Shown here: positions 51,884-61,026 of the stretch, piece after piece
How the letters are laid out: each line of letters starts with the position of its first letter
Numbering within the stretch: position 1 is the stretch's first letter
Source: Bacteroidaceae bacterium
Lineage (GTDB): Bacteria; Bacteroidota; Bacteroidia; Bacteroidales; Bacteroidaceae
Length of the DNA: 64,000 bases
Reading direction: 5' to 3'
NCBI GenBank assembly: GCA_017619335.1
Contig: JAFZSP010000079.1
Span: forward strand, 1 to 64,000
The notes under the pieces: generated by a model
What the model saw: only the letters and a program-made list of their open reading frames with translations
Databases searched by the model: none
Told to the model about the DNA's origin: nothing
Translations under genes and position numbers: made by a program

Positions 51884-52607
51884 CGGTGCCGCCTTCTTCG
51901 TTTTCGTTTTTCCTTGTCAGCACATTCACATCTTTCCGGATGTGAAAGACGTGTCCGTCAGCACCTTTCGCCACCACATTGACGAAATAAACGCCATCAG
52001 GAACCACTTTCCCGTTGACTTTCCCGTCCCACTCGCCATTCACATCGTCCCAGGAATAAAGCCGTTTTCCCCAACGATTGAAGATGGTGGCTTTGAAGGA
52101 GACGATACTTTGGTGTCCTTCCTTGGCACGATAGGTTTCGTTATAGTCATCACCGTTGGGTGAGAAAGCGTTTGGCATTTCCAACTTTGATTCCAAAATG
52201 GTGATATTGAAGCGAGTGGGCTCTTCGCCCTCGTCGGGATAAGCAATGGTATCTGTTCCCTGGACAAAGGTGGCAGTGAGTTCCACCACGAAGGTGCCGC
52301 TCGTGTTGAAGGTGTATTCCAAGGTCTCTTCAAAGCGGTGAATAAGGGGCGATGCTTCTTGTCCCTGTTCATAAATCACCCATTCATAGCGAGCCACATA
52401 GTCGTCCACGTCCTCTGGATTGGCTGTGAAGACGGCTTGCATGGGTGCAGAACCGGAATAACTCTCGGCATCTTCTTCCACGACTGTCTCGCCGTCTTTC
52501 ATATACGTGAACGTGGCCGAAGGCGAACAGGTCTGAGCGGCCATCTGTAGGTGGGCGAAACAAAGGATCGTCGCCAGCACAGGAAAGAGAATTGTATGTG
52601 ATTTCAT
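51867..52607 (-). CDS. T9SS type B (gliding-motility CTD) secreted protein
   Basis: The 246-residue product has a signal peptide ending Q-M-A-A-Q, a PKD-like domain (about 28-135; Y-E-W-V-I-Y-E, L-E-Y-T-F-N-T-S-G-T-F-V-V-E-L-T-A) and a type B C-terminal sorting domain (M-P-N-A-F-S-P-N-G-D-D-Y-N-E-T, I-F-N-R-W-G-K-R-L-Y, W-D-G-K-V-N-G-K, P-D-G-V-Y-F-V). It is followed by a Glu/Gly tail whose codons overlap the uvrA start. Almost nothing but the sorting module is present, so its function is unknown. Confidence 0.87.
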   Translation of the reverse strand: MKSHTILFPVLATILCFAHLQMAAQTCSPSATFTYMKDGETVVEEDAESYSGSAPMQAVFTANPEDVDDYVARYEWVIYEQGQEASPLIHRFEETLEYTFNTSGTFVVELTATFVQGTDTIAYPDEGEEPTRFNITILESKLEMPNAFSPNGDDYNETYRAKEGHQSIVSFKATIFNRWGKRLYSWDDVNGEWDGKVNGKVVPDGVYFVNVVAKGADGHVFHIRKDVNVLTRKNENEEGGTGGGEN

Positions 52608-52632
52608 TCGTTCTGAAGCTTTAATTCGGGTG

Positions 52633-52663
52633 CAAAGATAAGGGTATTTTTCTTACGTCCCAA
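52633..52663 (-). promoter_or_regulatory. Promoter for the type B CTD gene and uvrA
   Basis: Minus-strand TTG at 52663-52661 and TATCTTTG at 52640-52633 with a 20-nt spacer, 25 nt upstream of the ATG. Confidence 0.75.
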
Positions 52664-52817
52664 AATTTTTCAAAGAAAAAAACATCACACCGTCACTTTT
52701 CTCCCAAATATAGCGTACAAAATACACTTTTTCCGTTCTTCAACTGCTGAACAAAAGGGAAAAAGCAGACTTTTTTCAGGTTTTTCAACGATTTTGCAAG
52801 TTTTTTTAGCAAAAAGT

Positions 52818-52848
52818 TTGGCCATTCAAAAGAATTGTTATAATTTTG
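52818..52848 (+). promoter_or_regulatory. Promoter of the FAS1-SusCD locus
   Basis: TTG at 52818-52820 and TAATTTTG at 52841-52848 with a 20-nt spacer. The leader to the first ATG is about 100 nt. The region 52664-52817 is AT-rich and shows nothing else. Confidence 0.7.
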
Positions 52849-52953
52849 GCCTCAAATTCACAACGGGCATTGTGCTCAATGCTAACTAACGCTCGTCCTT
52901 TACGGTCGGCTTAACCAAAAAGAAATCAATTAATTAACATCTATTATAAACGA

Positions 52954-55797
52954 ATGGAACACAGTATTCTCAAGCGACGGCTCGCCACAGGTATGAGCCA
53001 TGCATGTGCTGCTTTTCTATTACTTTGCGGAGCCTGGAGTTTGTCCTCTTGTGAGGACGATTTGCTCACTGGAACTCCGTCTTGGTTGGGAAGCAGCATT
53101 TATGAAGAACTGGAGAGCCGCGGTAACTTCAAAACGACCCTGGCGCTGATCAATGATCCGGATCTCTCGGAGACCAACTATCCGGAAATGTTGAGGCGCA
53201 CGGGCAGTATGACGCTCTTCGTGGCTGATGACGCTGCGTGGTCTAAGTACTTATCGACCCGTGGTGTCTCCAGTGTAAACCAACTTCCGAAAGCCGAGAA
53301 GAAAAATCTGCTGAAGGCTGCGATGATCAACAACGCCTACCTCATCGAGCTTCTCAGCAACACGCCCGGCGATCCTCCCACCGAGGGAGCCTGTCTGCGC
53401 AGAGCTTCCCGCGTGGATGTGACGGACTCAATCCCTGTGATGCAGGCCGAAGAGTTCCCTGTCATCAATCCCGCCCGTGTCAACGACAAGGGTGAACAGG
53501 TGGACTACTGGGCTGCCGTCAGAGACCGCAAGCAGATCCTTATCTACAAGGACAACAACCCCACCCCGATGGTTCACTTCCTGCCTGATTTTATGATCAA
53601 GAATGACCTGGGCAACACGGACGTGGAGAAACTCACCAACGGAAATGCCAGTGACGTGAACCACACCTCTTATATTAACGGGCGCAAGGTCATCGAACAG
53701 GACATCACTTGCCAGAACGGTTACATCCATGTGCTGGAAGAAGTGCCTGAACAGCTGCAGAATATGGCCGAAATCATTCACAGCCAGCCTCAGTTCAGTA
53801 TCTTCAGTGAACTGCTGGACCGCTGGAGCTATCCGCAGTTCCTCAGCGTGCAGACCGTGGACGGTAAGAGTGACTCGCTGTTTGTCAAGCGTTACTTCAA
53901 CAACGGCCACACCGAACACGCCATCAACAAAGTCGAGGAAACGAATATCACTGTGGGTTCCGTGCTGACACTGGATCCGGGATGGAACCGTTACCGTCTG
54001 AACACAAACAACACAGGTATTTCATACGTGAACGATGGCGCTGCGATGTTTGTTCCGACCGACGACTGGATGAATTCCTATCTGCATAATGAAGGTGCAG
54101 CCATCGGTGCCAAGTACGGTTACGACTGGAAGAACGTGCCCGATAATGTGGTGCTGCCGTTCCTGAACAACTGCATGAAAGCCAGTTTCGTCAGTACCGC
54201 ACCCAGTAAGTTCGGAAATGTCAAGAACACGGCAGCAGAGCCCATGGGCATTCAAATGGAAGATGTGGAAAAATGCTTCATGGCTTGTAACGGCGTGATT
54301 TATCAATTGGGTAAGGTCTTCGTGGCACCAGAACACCAGAGCGTGCTCTTCCCCGCCACGCTGCGAGCCGACGAAGACCTGAGCATCATCCATCAGGCCA
54401 TCACCGACTCCCGTTACAGTTCGGAAAACATTTCTAACACCCAGTGGCGTATCTTCGAGTACAAAGCATACGTGAACTCCATGAGTACCACCTACAGCTT
54501 CATCATTCCTCAGGACACTGCCTTCCAGGCTGTGATAGACCCCTACTCTATCTTTGAGAAGAAGCCCATCGCACTGCGCTATTTCCTGGATTCCAATAAC
54601 CAGACCTTCCCCGTGCGTGCTCAGGCATACAATGCAGAGTTGGATTCCACCACAATGACTTATGTCGTCACAGACCAGCTGGCGCCCAATGCCCAGCAGC
54701 CCAATGCACTGGGATTCGTCAACAACCGTCTGATGGATATGATGGAGAACATCATAGTCGTGCACGGTATTCGTGGAGCTGAGACCTTCCACCCGGGACA
54801 AACCGTCTATCTGAATAAGGATGGCGCTCCCATTTTTGTTCGTTTCGAGGGTGATCGTGTCACGGGCCTCGCAGGTTCCTATCGCGCTGAACGTGGAGAA
54901 TGGATTCCTGTGGATCCCGAACTCATCTTTGACCAGACAGAGTCCGGTAACGGTGTCGCATACGTGGTGCCTGAAATCCCAACGGGAACGTTCACCAGCC
55001 CCTACGCCGCACTCCATGATACCATCGCGCATCCGGAGTACTCTGTCTTCGCCAGCCTGATGACACCTTCCTGTTCCTTTATCGGTTCTGAAATCAGCAG
55101 CCACCCGACGATGGATTATGCTTTCAGCTTCATGTCAAACTTCCATTACACCGTCTGGGTTCCCACCAACGACCGTGTACAGGAACTCATCGACGCCCGC
55201 AAGCTTCCCACCTGGGAGACCTATCAGGAGTGGGCCAACCTGAAAGAAGAGTTGGCAGACTATCAGGGTTGGATGGACACGGAATACCGTGCAGGCAACT
55301 TCAATTCCGACCTTTATGAGGAACGTCAGGCTGTCATCTCTGCACTCACCGACAGCGCCAGCGCCCGTCAGGCCATCATCCAGACGGTCATCGAGGATTT
55401 CCTGCGTTATCACATCCAGGACTGCTCCGTCTATCTGGGAGGTGCAGACAGTGCCGGAGTCTATGAGACGGCCAATCTGGACACTGCAATGACTCGATTC
55501 CGCCGCGTAAACGTTGTCAATCAAGCCGGTAACATCAGCATTACAGATACCAAAGGCCAGACGGCACACGTTATCACGGGCCCGCACAGCAACGTATTGG
55601 GACGCCAGTATCTTTTCACGCGCGCGAACCGATATATATATAATTCTTCTAATGTCGTCCTTCACTTGATAGACAGAGTGCTCGAGTATGCTGACGACCA
55701 GTTCCTGCCCGCCACCTTCCCTCAGCCTACCCGACCCGAATGGCTGGAAGAATGGTTGGTTCAACAACAGTCTAACTCCAACACGAAGAGAAGATGA
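52954..55797 (+). CDS. Large multi-fasciclin (FAS1) lipoprotein
   Basis: The 947-residue product has lipobox L-S-S-C (lipid Cys33) and several FAS1-like units. The first (about 45-260) shows T-G-S-M-T-L-F-V-A-D-D-A-A-W and ends with I-T-C-Q-N-G-Y-I-H-V-L-E-E-V; others are marked by A-M-F-V-P-T-D-D-W, by I-I-V-V-H-G-I-R, and by T-V-W-V-P-T-N-D-R with a last H-2-like V-V-L-H-L-I-D-R-V-L. FAS1 domains are adhesive. It is the first gene of the locus and its stop overlaps the susC start as ATGA (55794-55797). Confidence 0.88.
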   Translation: MEHSILKRRLATGMSHACAAFLLLCGAWSLSSCEDDLLTGTPSWLGSSIYEELESRGNFKTTLALINDPDLSETNYPEMLRRTGSMTLFVADDAAWSKYLSTRGVSSVNQLPKAEKKNLLKAAMINNAYLIELLSNTPGDPPTEGACLRRASRVDVTDSIPVMQAEEFPVINPARVNDKGEQVDYWAAVRDRKQILIYKDNNPTPMVHFLPDFMIKNDLGNTDVEKLTNGNASDVNHTSYINGRKVIEQDITCQNGYIHVLEEVPEQLQNMAEIIHSQPQFSIFSELLDRWSYPQFLSVQTVDGKSDSLFVKRYFNNGHTEHAINKVEETNITVGSVLTLDPGWNRYRLNTNNTGISYVNDGAAMFVPTDDWMNSYLHNEGAAIGAKYGYDWKNVPDNVVLPFLNNCMKASFVSTAPSKFGNVKNTAAEPMGIQMEDVEKCFMACNGVIYQLGKVFVAPEHQSVLFPATLRADEDLSIIHQAITDSRYSSENISNTQWRIFEYKAYVNSMSTTYSFIIPQDTAFQAVIDPYSIFEKKPIALRYFLDSNNQTFPVRAQAYNAELDSTTMTYVVTDQLAPNAQQPNALGFVNNRLMDMMENIIVVHGIRGAETFHPGQTVYLNKDGAPIFVRFEGDRVTGLAGSYRAERGEWIPVDPELIFDQTESGNGVAYVVPEIPTGTFTSPYAALHDTIAHPEYSVFASLMTPSCSFIGSEISSHPTMDYAFSFMSNFHYTVWVPTNDRVQELIDARKLPTWETYQEWANLKEELADYQGWMDTEYRAGNFNSDLYEERQAVISALTDSASARQAIIQTVIEDFLRYHIQDCSVYLGGADSAGVYETANLDTAMTRFRRVNVVNQAGNISITDTKGQTAHVITGPHSNVLGRQYLFTRANRYIYNSSNVVLHLIDRVLEYADDQFLPATFPQPTRPEWLEEWLVQQQSNSNTKRR

Positions 55798-58700
55798 AGA
55801 CACTAAGATTCTACATTCTATGCAGCCTCATGATGGTGACATCATTGGTTCAGGCTCAGATCTCACGCGTCAGCGGTACCGTCAGTGACGAAATTGACGT
55901 GTTGCCCGGCGCCAGCGTGACAGAGGTGGATGCGTCCAACCGTATCGTGAACGCCACCGTCACCGATATGAATGGTAACTTCGTGCTGCCCATCAAGAGC
56001 GCGAAGAACAAACTGCGCTTCAGTTTCATGGGCTATAAGACCCAGGATCAGCCTATTAACAAGGCCACATTCAAGATTGTCCTTCAGGACAACACACAGA
56101 CGATGAAGGAAGTGGTGAAGGTGGCCAAGAAGAAGATGAAGACCAGCGGTCTGGAGATTCCCGAACGAGAGGTCAGCTTCTCGGCTCAAGGTATCTCGGC
56201 AAAGGAGTTTGAAGGACTCGGTATCACCAGTGTGGACGAGGCCCTCCAGGGACGTATCGCCGGTCTGGATATTGTGATGAATTCCGGTGACCTCGGAGCC
56301 GGCACAAGCATGCGTCTGCGCGGTGCCTCCACCGTCTCCACCCTGACGTCCAACGAACCGCTGATTGTGGTGAACGGAAACGTCTGGAACGTGGACCTCT
56401 CGGACTTCGATGTGGCAACGGCCAATGATGAGAAATTCGCACAGTTGCTGAATGTCAACACAGAAGATATTGAGGACATCAAGGTGCTGAAGGACGCTGC
56501 CGCCACGGCCATCTGGGGTTCCCAGGGTGCCAACGGTGTCATCGAAATCACCACCAAGCGCGGTCGTCGCGGTGCTCCCACAGTGACCTACTCCCTCAAG
56601 ATGACAATGACCCACCAACCCAAGGGTATTGACCTGCTCACCGGTGACCAGTACACCATGCTTCTGAAGGAGAGCTACTTCAATCCGCAGCAGCAGACCT
56701 ATGTGGGTGACGTACAAGAGCTGAACTATAACGAGAATGACTCCGAGTTCCTGATGTTCAACAAGAACACCGACTGGGTGAACCTCGTTCAGCAGAATGG
56801 TCTCCGTCAGAACCATTACGTCAGTATCTCCGGCGGTGACGAGAAGACGCTCTTCCGTATTTCCGGTGGTTACGACCACGAGACCGGTACCATTATTGAA
56901 CAGAAGCTCAACCGCTTCTCCACCCGTATGGCACTGGACTACTACGTCAATGACCGCATCAAGATTATCTCCAACTTCGCGCTCACCTACACGAAGAACG
57001 ACCGTAACTATGACGGCCTGCTGGGTATCGCCTACACGAAGATGCCGAACCTGTCTCCCTACCGCTATCTGCGTGACGAGAACGGTAACGAGTACAACAC
57101 CGGCGAGTACTACATCATCCCGCAGTACGCCTTCACCAACCACGGTCAGCTCACCACAGCCCAGAGCAACAACTTCAGCGACCAGCGCAATCTGGTGAAC
57201 CCGCTGGCAAGTGCCACGCTGGCCAAGAACAAGCAGACCACCTACGACATCACGCCCGAGCTGGAGCTGGAGTACAAGCTCTTAGGCCTGGACGATGAGA
57301 GCACGCAGCTGCGCTACAACGGACGTGTGGTGATGAATATCTATAATGACTACACGGACAAGAGCTATCCCCGCTCACTGCTCTCCACCAACTATCACGA
57401 GAACAGCACGGCCTCCAGCTACAGCCGCAAGAACCTGGCTTTCACCACCACCCACACCTTGACCTTCGTGCCCCATTTCAAGAACGAGGACCATTACCTC
57501 ATGGCACTGGGACGTTTCCAGCTGGTCAGCGGTAACTCCAGTGACCAGAGCACAGACGTCTATCGTCTGCCCAACAACCTGGAGAATGTCACCGCCGGCG
57601 GTTATGTGAGAGGAATGGGCAGCGGCTTCAATGAGTGGCGCTCTCTCTACTACACCTTCTCCACGCACTACAGTTACAAGAGTCGTTACATGTTTGACTT
57701 CTCCATGCGTGTCGATGCCACCACCAAGTTCGGTCCCAACAACCGTTGGGGTTACTTCCCTGCTATCTCCGGCCGATGGAACGTCATCGATGAGCCCTGG
57801 ATGAACTTCGCTCGCGAGAGCCTGAAGATGTCCATGCTGAGTGTGCGTCCGGGTTGGGGTCTCGTGGGTAACGCACCTGGCAGTGACTACCTCTACATGA
57901 ACAGCTACACCCAGGGCGTCCGTTACCTCAATCAGGTGGCCATGAATCCCAGCGGCCTGAAACTGACCGAACTCAAGTGGGAGAACATCTATACCTGGAA
58001 CCTCGGTTTCGATATCGGTTTCTTTGACGACCGTCTGAAGATCGTTGTGGATCTCTATCGCCGCACTACCAAGGATATGTTGATGAGCAACGCCGGCATC
58101 CCGACTTCCAATGGTTGGAACGGACTGAGTGTGGCCAACGTAGGTGACATGCGTAACGACGGTTATGAAATCCAGTTCAACGGTGAACGCCTGCTCAAGA
58201 AAGGCAAGTTCTCCATGGACGCCTACATCAACTTCGCCAACAACCGCAACGTCATCACGAAGATGGATCCCCTGGTGCTCAAGAGCCTGAACGTGGATTG
58301 GGCAGAAGGTAACCGCAAGACGGTGCAGCGTGTGCAGATTGACAACCCCTTCGGCAGTATTTACGGATTCCGTTACAAGGGTGTCTATCAGTACAATTAT
58401 GACACCGCCCGCGACCTCGTTCGTGCCGACCGCAAGAACAACACCAACGTCCTGCAGACCAATATGGATAACGGCATCACCTACCCTATCGCTCAGAATG
58501 CCAAGGGTGAATACGTGCTCAACACAGAAGGTGACCCCGTGCAGATGCGCTACAACTACAAGACCGAGACCAACAGCGGTTACTACTTCAAGGGCGGCGA
58601 CGCCATCTATGAAGACGTGAACCACGATGGTAACATCAACCAGCTGGACGTCGTGTATCTGGGTAACTCACTGCCCAAGCTCATCGGCGGTTTCGGCTTC

Positions 58701-59171
58701 AAGCTCCACTATGACCGTTGGGCTTTGAACGCCAACTTCAACTACCGTATTGATTATGACATCCTGAATATGGCTCGCCTTGATATGGAAGCCATGGTCA
58801 GCAACAACAACCAGAGTCAGGCCGTCAACTACCGTTGGCGCAAGGAAGGTGACGTGACCAGTATTCCCCGAGCCATGTTCGGTGACGGAACAAACTACAA
58901 CACCCTGGTCAGTGACCGCTTCGTGGAAGACGGAACGTTCCTGCGTCTGAACTACCTCCAGCTCTCCTACAGCTTCGATCCCAAGAAGTTGAAGAACTGG
59001 GCCGGAATGAAGACCCTGAACTTCTATGCCTCGGCCAACAACCTCTTCTGCCTGACCAAGTACTCGGGCGTGGATCCGGAAATCAGCTATGGCGGTTACG
59101 GCGTTTCCACCGATAACTCCAAGACTCCGCGCTCCAAGTCCTATACCGTCGGTGTCACCATTGGTTTCTAA
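55794..59171 (+). CDS. SusC/RagA-family TonB-dependent outer-membrane transporter
   Basis: The 1125-residue protein has a signal peptide ending L-V-Q-A-Q, a carboxypeptidase-regulatory-like domain (about 25-105; V-S-G-T-V-S-D ... G-A-S-V-T-E-V), a plug (about 125-250; A-L-Q-G-R-I-A-G-L-D-I-V, S-M-R-L-R-G-A-S-T-V, V-L-K-D-A-A-A-T-A-I-W-G-S-Q-G-A-N-G-V-I) and a long barrel ending S-Y-T-V-G-V-T-I-G-F. There is no STN domain, so it is not a sigma/anti-sigma signalling transporter. It would import a ligand captured by the adjacent SusD and FAS1 lipoproteins. Confidence 0.96.
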   Translation: MKTLRFYILCSLMMVTSLVQAQISRVSGTVSDEIDVLPGASVTEVDASNRIVNATVTDMNGNFVLPIKSAKNKLRFSFMGYKTQDQPINKATFKIVLQDNTQTMKEVVKVAKKKMKTSGLEIPEREVSFSAQGISAKEFEGLGITSVDEALQGRIAGLDIVMNSGDLGAGTSMRLRGASTVSTLTSNEPLIVVNGNVWNVDLSDFDVATANDEKFAQLLNVNTEDIEDIKVLKDAAATAIWGSQGANGVIEITTKRGRRGAPTVTYSLKMTMTHQPKGIDLLTGDQYTMLLKESYFNPQQQTYVGDVQELNYNENDSEFLMFNKNTDWVNLVQQNGLRQNHYVSISGGDEKTLFRISGGYDHETGTIIEQKLNRFSTRMALDYYVNDRIKIISNFALTYTKNDRNYDGLLGIAYTKMPNLSPYRYLRDENGNEYNTGEYYIIPQYAFTNHGQLTTAQSNNFSDQRNLVNPLASATLAKNKQTTYDITPELELEYKLLGLDDESTQLRYNGRVVMNIYNDYTDKSYPRSLLSTNYHENSTASSYSRKNLAFTTTHTLTFVPHFKNEDHYLMALGRFQLVSGNSSDQSTDVYRLPNNLENVTAGGYVRGMGSGFNEWRSLYYTFSTHYSYKSRYMFDFSMRVDATTKFGPNNRWGYFPAISGRWNVIDEPWMNFARESLKMSMLSVRPGWGLVGNAPGSDYLYMNSYTQGVRYLNQVAMNPSGLKLTELKWENIYTWNLGFDIGFFDDRLKIVVDLYRRTTKDMLMSNAGIPTSNGWNGLSVANVGDMRNDGYEIQFNGERLLKKGKFSMDAYINFANNRNVITKMDPLVLKSLNVDWAEGNRKTVQRVQIDNPFGSIYGFRYKGVYQYNYDTARDLVRADRKNNTNVLQTNMDNGITYPIAQNAKGEYVLNTEGDPVQMRYNYKTETNSGYYFKGGDAIYEDVNHDGNINQLDVVYLGNSLPKLIGGFGFKLHYDRWALNANFNYRIDYDILNMARLDMEAMVSNNNQSQAVNYRWRKEGDVTSIPRAMFGDGTNYNTLVSDRFVEDGTFLRLNYLQLSYSFDPKKLKNWAGMKTLNFYASANNLFCLTKYSGVDPEISYGGYGVSTDNSKTPRSKSYTVGVTIGF

Positions 59172-59192
59172 CTCTTCAAGCATCATACGAAT

Positions 59193-61007
59193 ATGAGACA
59201 CATATATAATAAAGTAAGAAGCATAGCCCTCGTGACATTCATCGGAATGGCACTGGGCAGTTGCTCCGACTTCCTGAATATCACGCCGCGAAATATGGTC
59301 ACCGAGGACAACTTCTGGAATGAGAAGTCCGACATTGATCAGTATGTGGCAGGTATTTACGCTGCCATGCAGAGCGAGTCTTTCATCACTCGATGCATTG
59401 TTTGGGGAGAAGTCAGGAGTGACAACATCTATCCGGGTTCCACCCTCCAGAACTCCAATTATGACCTCTATCAGGTGCTGCGTGAGAACCTCCTCTCCAC
59501 CAGCCCCTACACCTCTTGGGTGAACTTCTACTATGTCATCAACAAGTGCAATTCCATCATCTCCCGTGCTCCGGAAGTGAGTCAGAAAGACCCGTCCTAT
59601 CGGGAGAGCGACGTGAAGGCAACCATCGCCGAGGTGACGGCCCTGCGCGCCCTGAGCTATTTCTATCTCATCCGCGCCTTTGAGAATGTGCCGTTCTACC
59701 GTGAGGCCGTTCAGCAGGAAGACGAGGTCGTGGTGCTCCCGACCACCGGTTTTGACACCGTCCTGGCAGAAATCGTCAAGGACCTGGAGCGTGTCAAAGG
59801 TGACGCCCTGGACCACTATCCCACCACTTCATCGGATGACATCGGACTCAATTACAACAGCAATTGCAACCGAATCACCCGTTCTGCCATCAATGCCATG
59901 CTCTGTGATATGTATCTCTGGCAGGGCGAATGGCAGAAAGCCATCAACGTGGCAGACGAGATCATTGCCGTGAAGCAGCAGGACTACAAGGAAAAGTTCG
60001 GCAGCCGCACGTCCATGCTGGTCACCGGACCACAGATCGGAGACGCTGCCCCTTACGGCACGACGATGCCTCTCTATGCCAATACAGCCGGCAACCCGAG
60101 CAGTTCTTTTGATGCCATCTTTGGTGACGGAAACAGCTTTGAAAGCATTTTTGAGTTGAGCTTCAACTATACCAGCAGCAGCACCAGCTATGTGATGAGT
60201 ACCGCCTTGGGACGACTCTTCGGAGCAGGTATCACCATCAAAACCGACGGACTCGATCCTAATGACGGAGCTGGACTTCTGGCGGTCAATCCGACGATTG
60301 TCAGTGATATCACCGGTGGTTCCTTTGCCTACTTCCGTCACAAGAATGATGCCCGTTTCTACACCTCCTTCCAAGCCGTCGATAAGACCTTCGGTGAAGG
60401 TTACATCCGCAAAGGCGTGGCCAGCAACATCACGCTTTCCCAAGAGAGCGACGTGAAAGAAGTCAATTACAGCAGCTATCAGACCTCCGCTTTCAGTATT
60501 CCTGCAAATATGAATCGCAACTGGATCTTCTACCGCCTCACCGACGTGATGCTGATGAAGGCCGAAGCCCTCACACGTCTGGTCAGCGACAGCGCCTCCA
60601 GCGAGCAGGATGTGGAATACCTCCATCAGGCATTTGACCTCGCATGGCTCGTTCAGCACCGCTCGTTAGCAGCGCTCACCGTGGATCCCAACAACGACTT
60701 GCGTTATGCAGGTTACGGAAACCGCGCCAATATGCTGACACTCATCCGTGAAGAGCGCAATCGTGAACTCATGTTCGAGGGCAAGCGCTGGTTCGACCTG
60801 GTGCGCCAGGCACGATTAGAAGGGACTCCCAACTTCGTCCGCTCCAATGTGACGGCCAAGGTCTCGGGCAGCGGTTTGGGCAATCTGTTCCCGAATATGG
60901 AATCTCTCTTCTGGCCCTACAACAAGGACGAGTTGAAGGTTGATACCCTCATTCATCAGAAAGCCACCTACGCCAAGGAGGCAGACAACACTTTGGAAAT
61001 GAACTAA
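59193..61007 (+). CDS. SusD/RagB-family nutrient-binding lipoprotein
   Basis: The 604-residue product has lipobox L-G-S-C (lipid Cys24) followed directly by the SusD N-terminal motif F-L-N-I-T-P-R-N. It has helical TPR-like units (A-L-R-A-L-S-Y-F-Y-L-I-R-A-F) and the C-terminal signature I-R-E-E-R-N-R-E-L-M-F-E-G-K-R-W-F-D-L-V-R. SusD proteins form a lid on SusC at the cell surface. The gap to susC is 21 nt. Confidence 0.96.
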   Translation: MRHIYNKVRSIALVTFIGMALGSCSDFLNITPRNMVTEDNFWNEKSDIDQYVAGIYAAMQSESFITRCIVWGEVRSDNIYPGSTLQNSNYDLYQVLRENLLSTSPYTSWVNFYYVINKCNSIISRAPEVSQKDPSYRESDVKATIAEVTALRALSYFYLIRAFENVPFYREAVQQEDEVVVLPTTGFDTVLAEIVKDLERVKGDALDHYPTTSSDDIGLNYNSNCNRITRSAINAMLCDMYLWQGEWQKAINVADEIIAVKQQDYKEKFGSRTSMLVTGPQIGDAAPYGTTMPLYANTAGNPSSSFDAIFGDGNSFESIFELSFNYTSSSTSYVMSTALGRLFGAGITIKTDGLDPNDGAGLLAVNPTIVSDITGGSFAYFRHKNDARFYTSFQAVDKTFGEGYIRKGVASNITLSQESDVKEVNYSSYQTSAFSIPANMNRNWIFYRLTDVMLMKAEALTRLVSDSASSEQDVEYLHQAFDLAWLVQHRSLAALTVDPNNDLRYAGYGNRANMLTLIREERNRELMFEGKRWFDLVRQARLEGTPNFVRSNVTAKVSGSGLGNLFPNMESLFWPYNKDELKVDTLIHQKATYAKEADNTLEMN

Positions 61008-61026
61008 CCATATAGCGCATCCGATT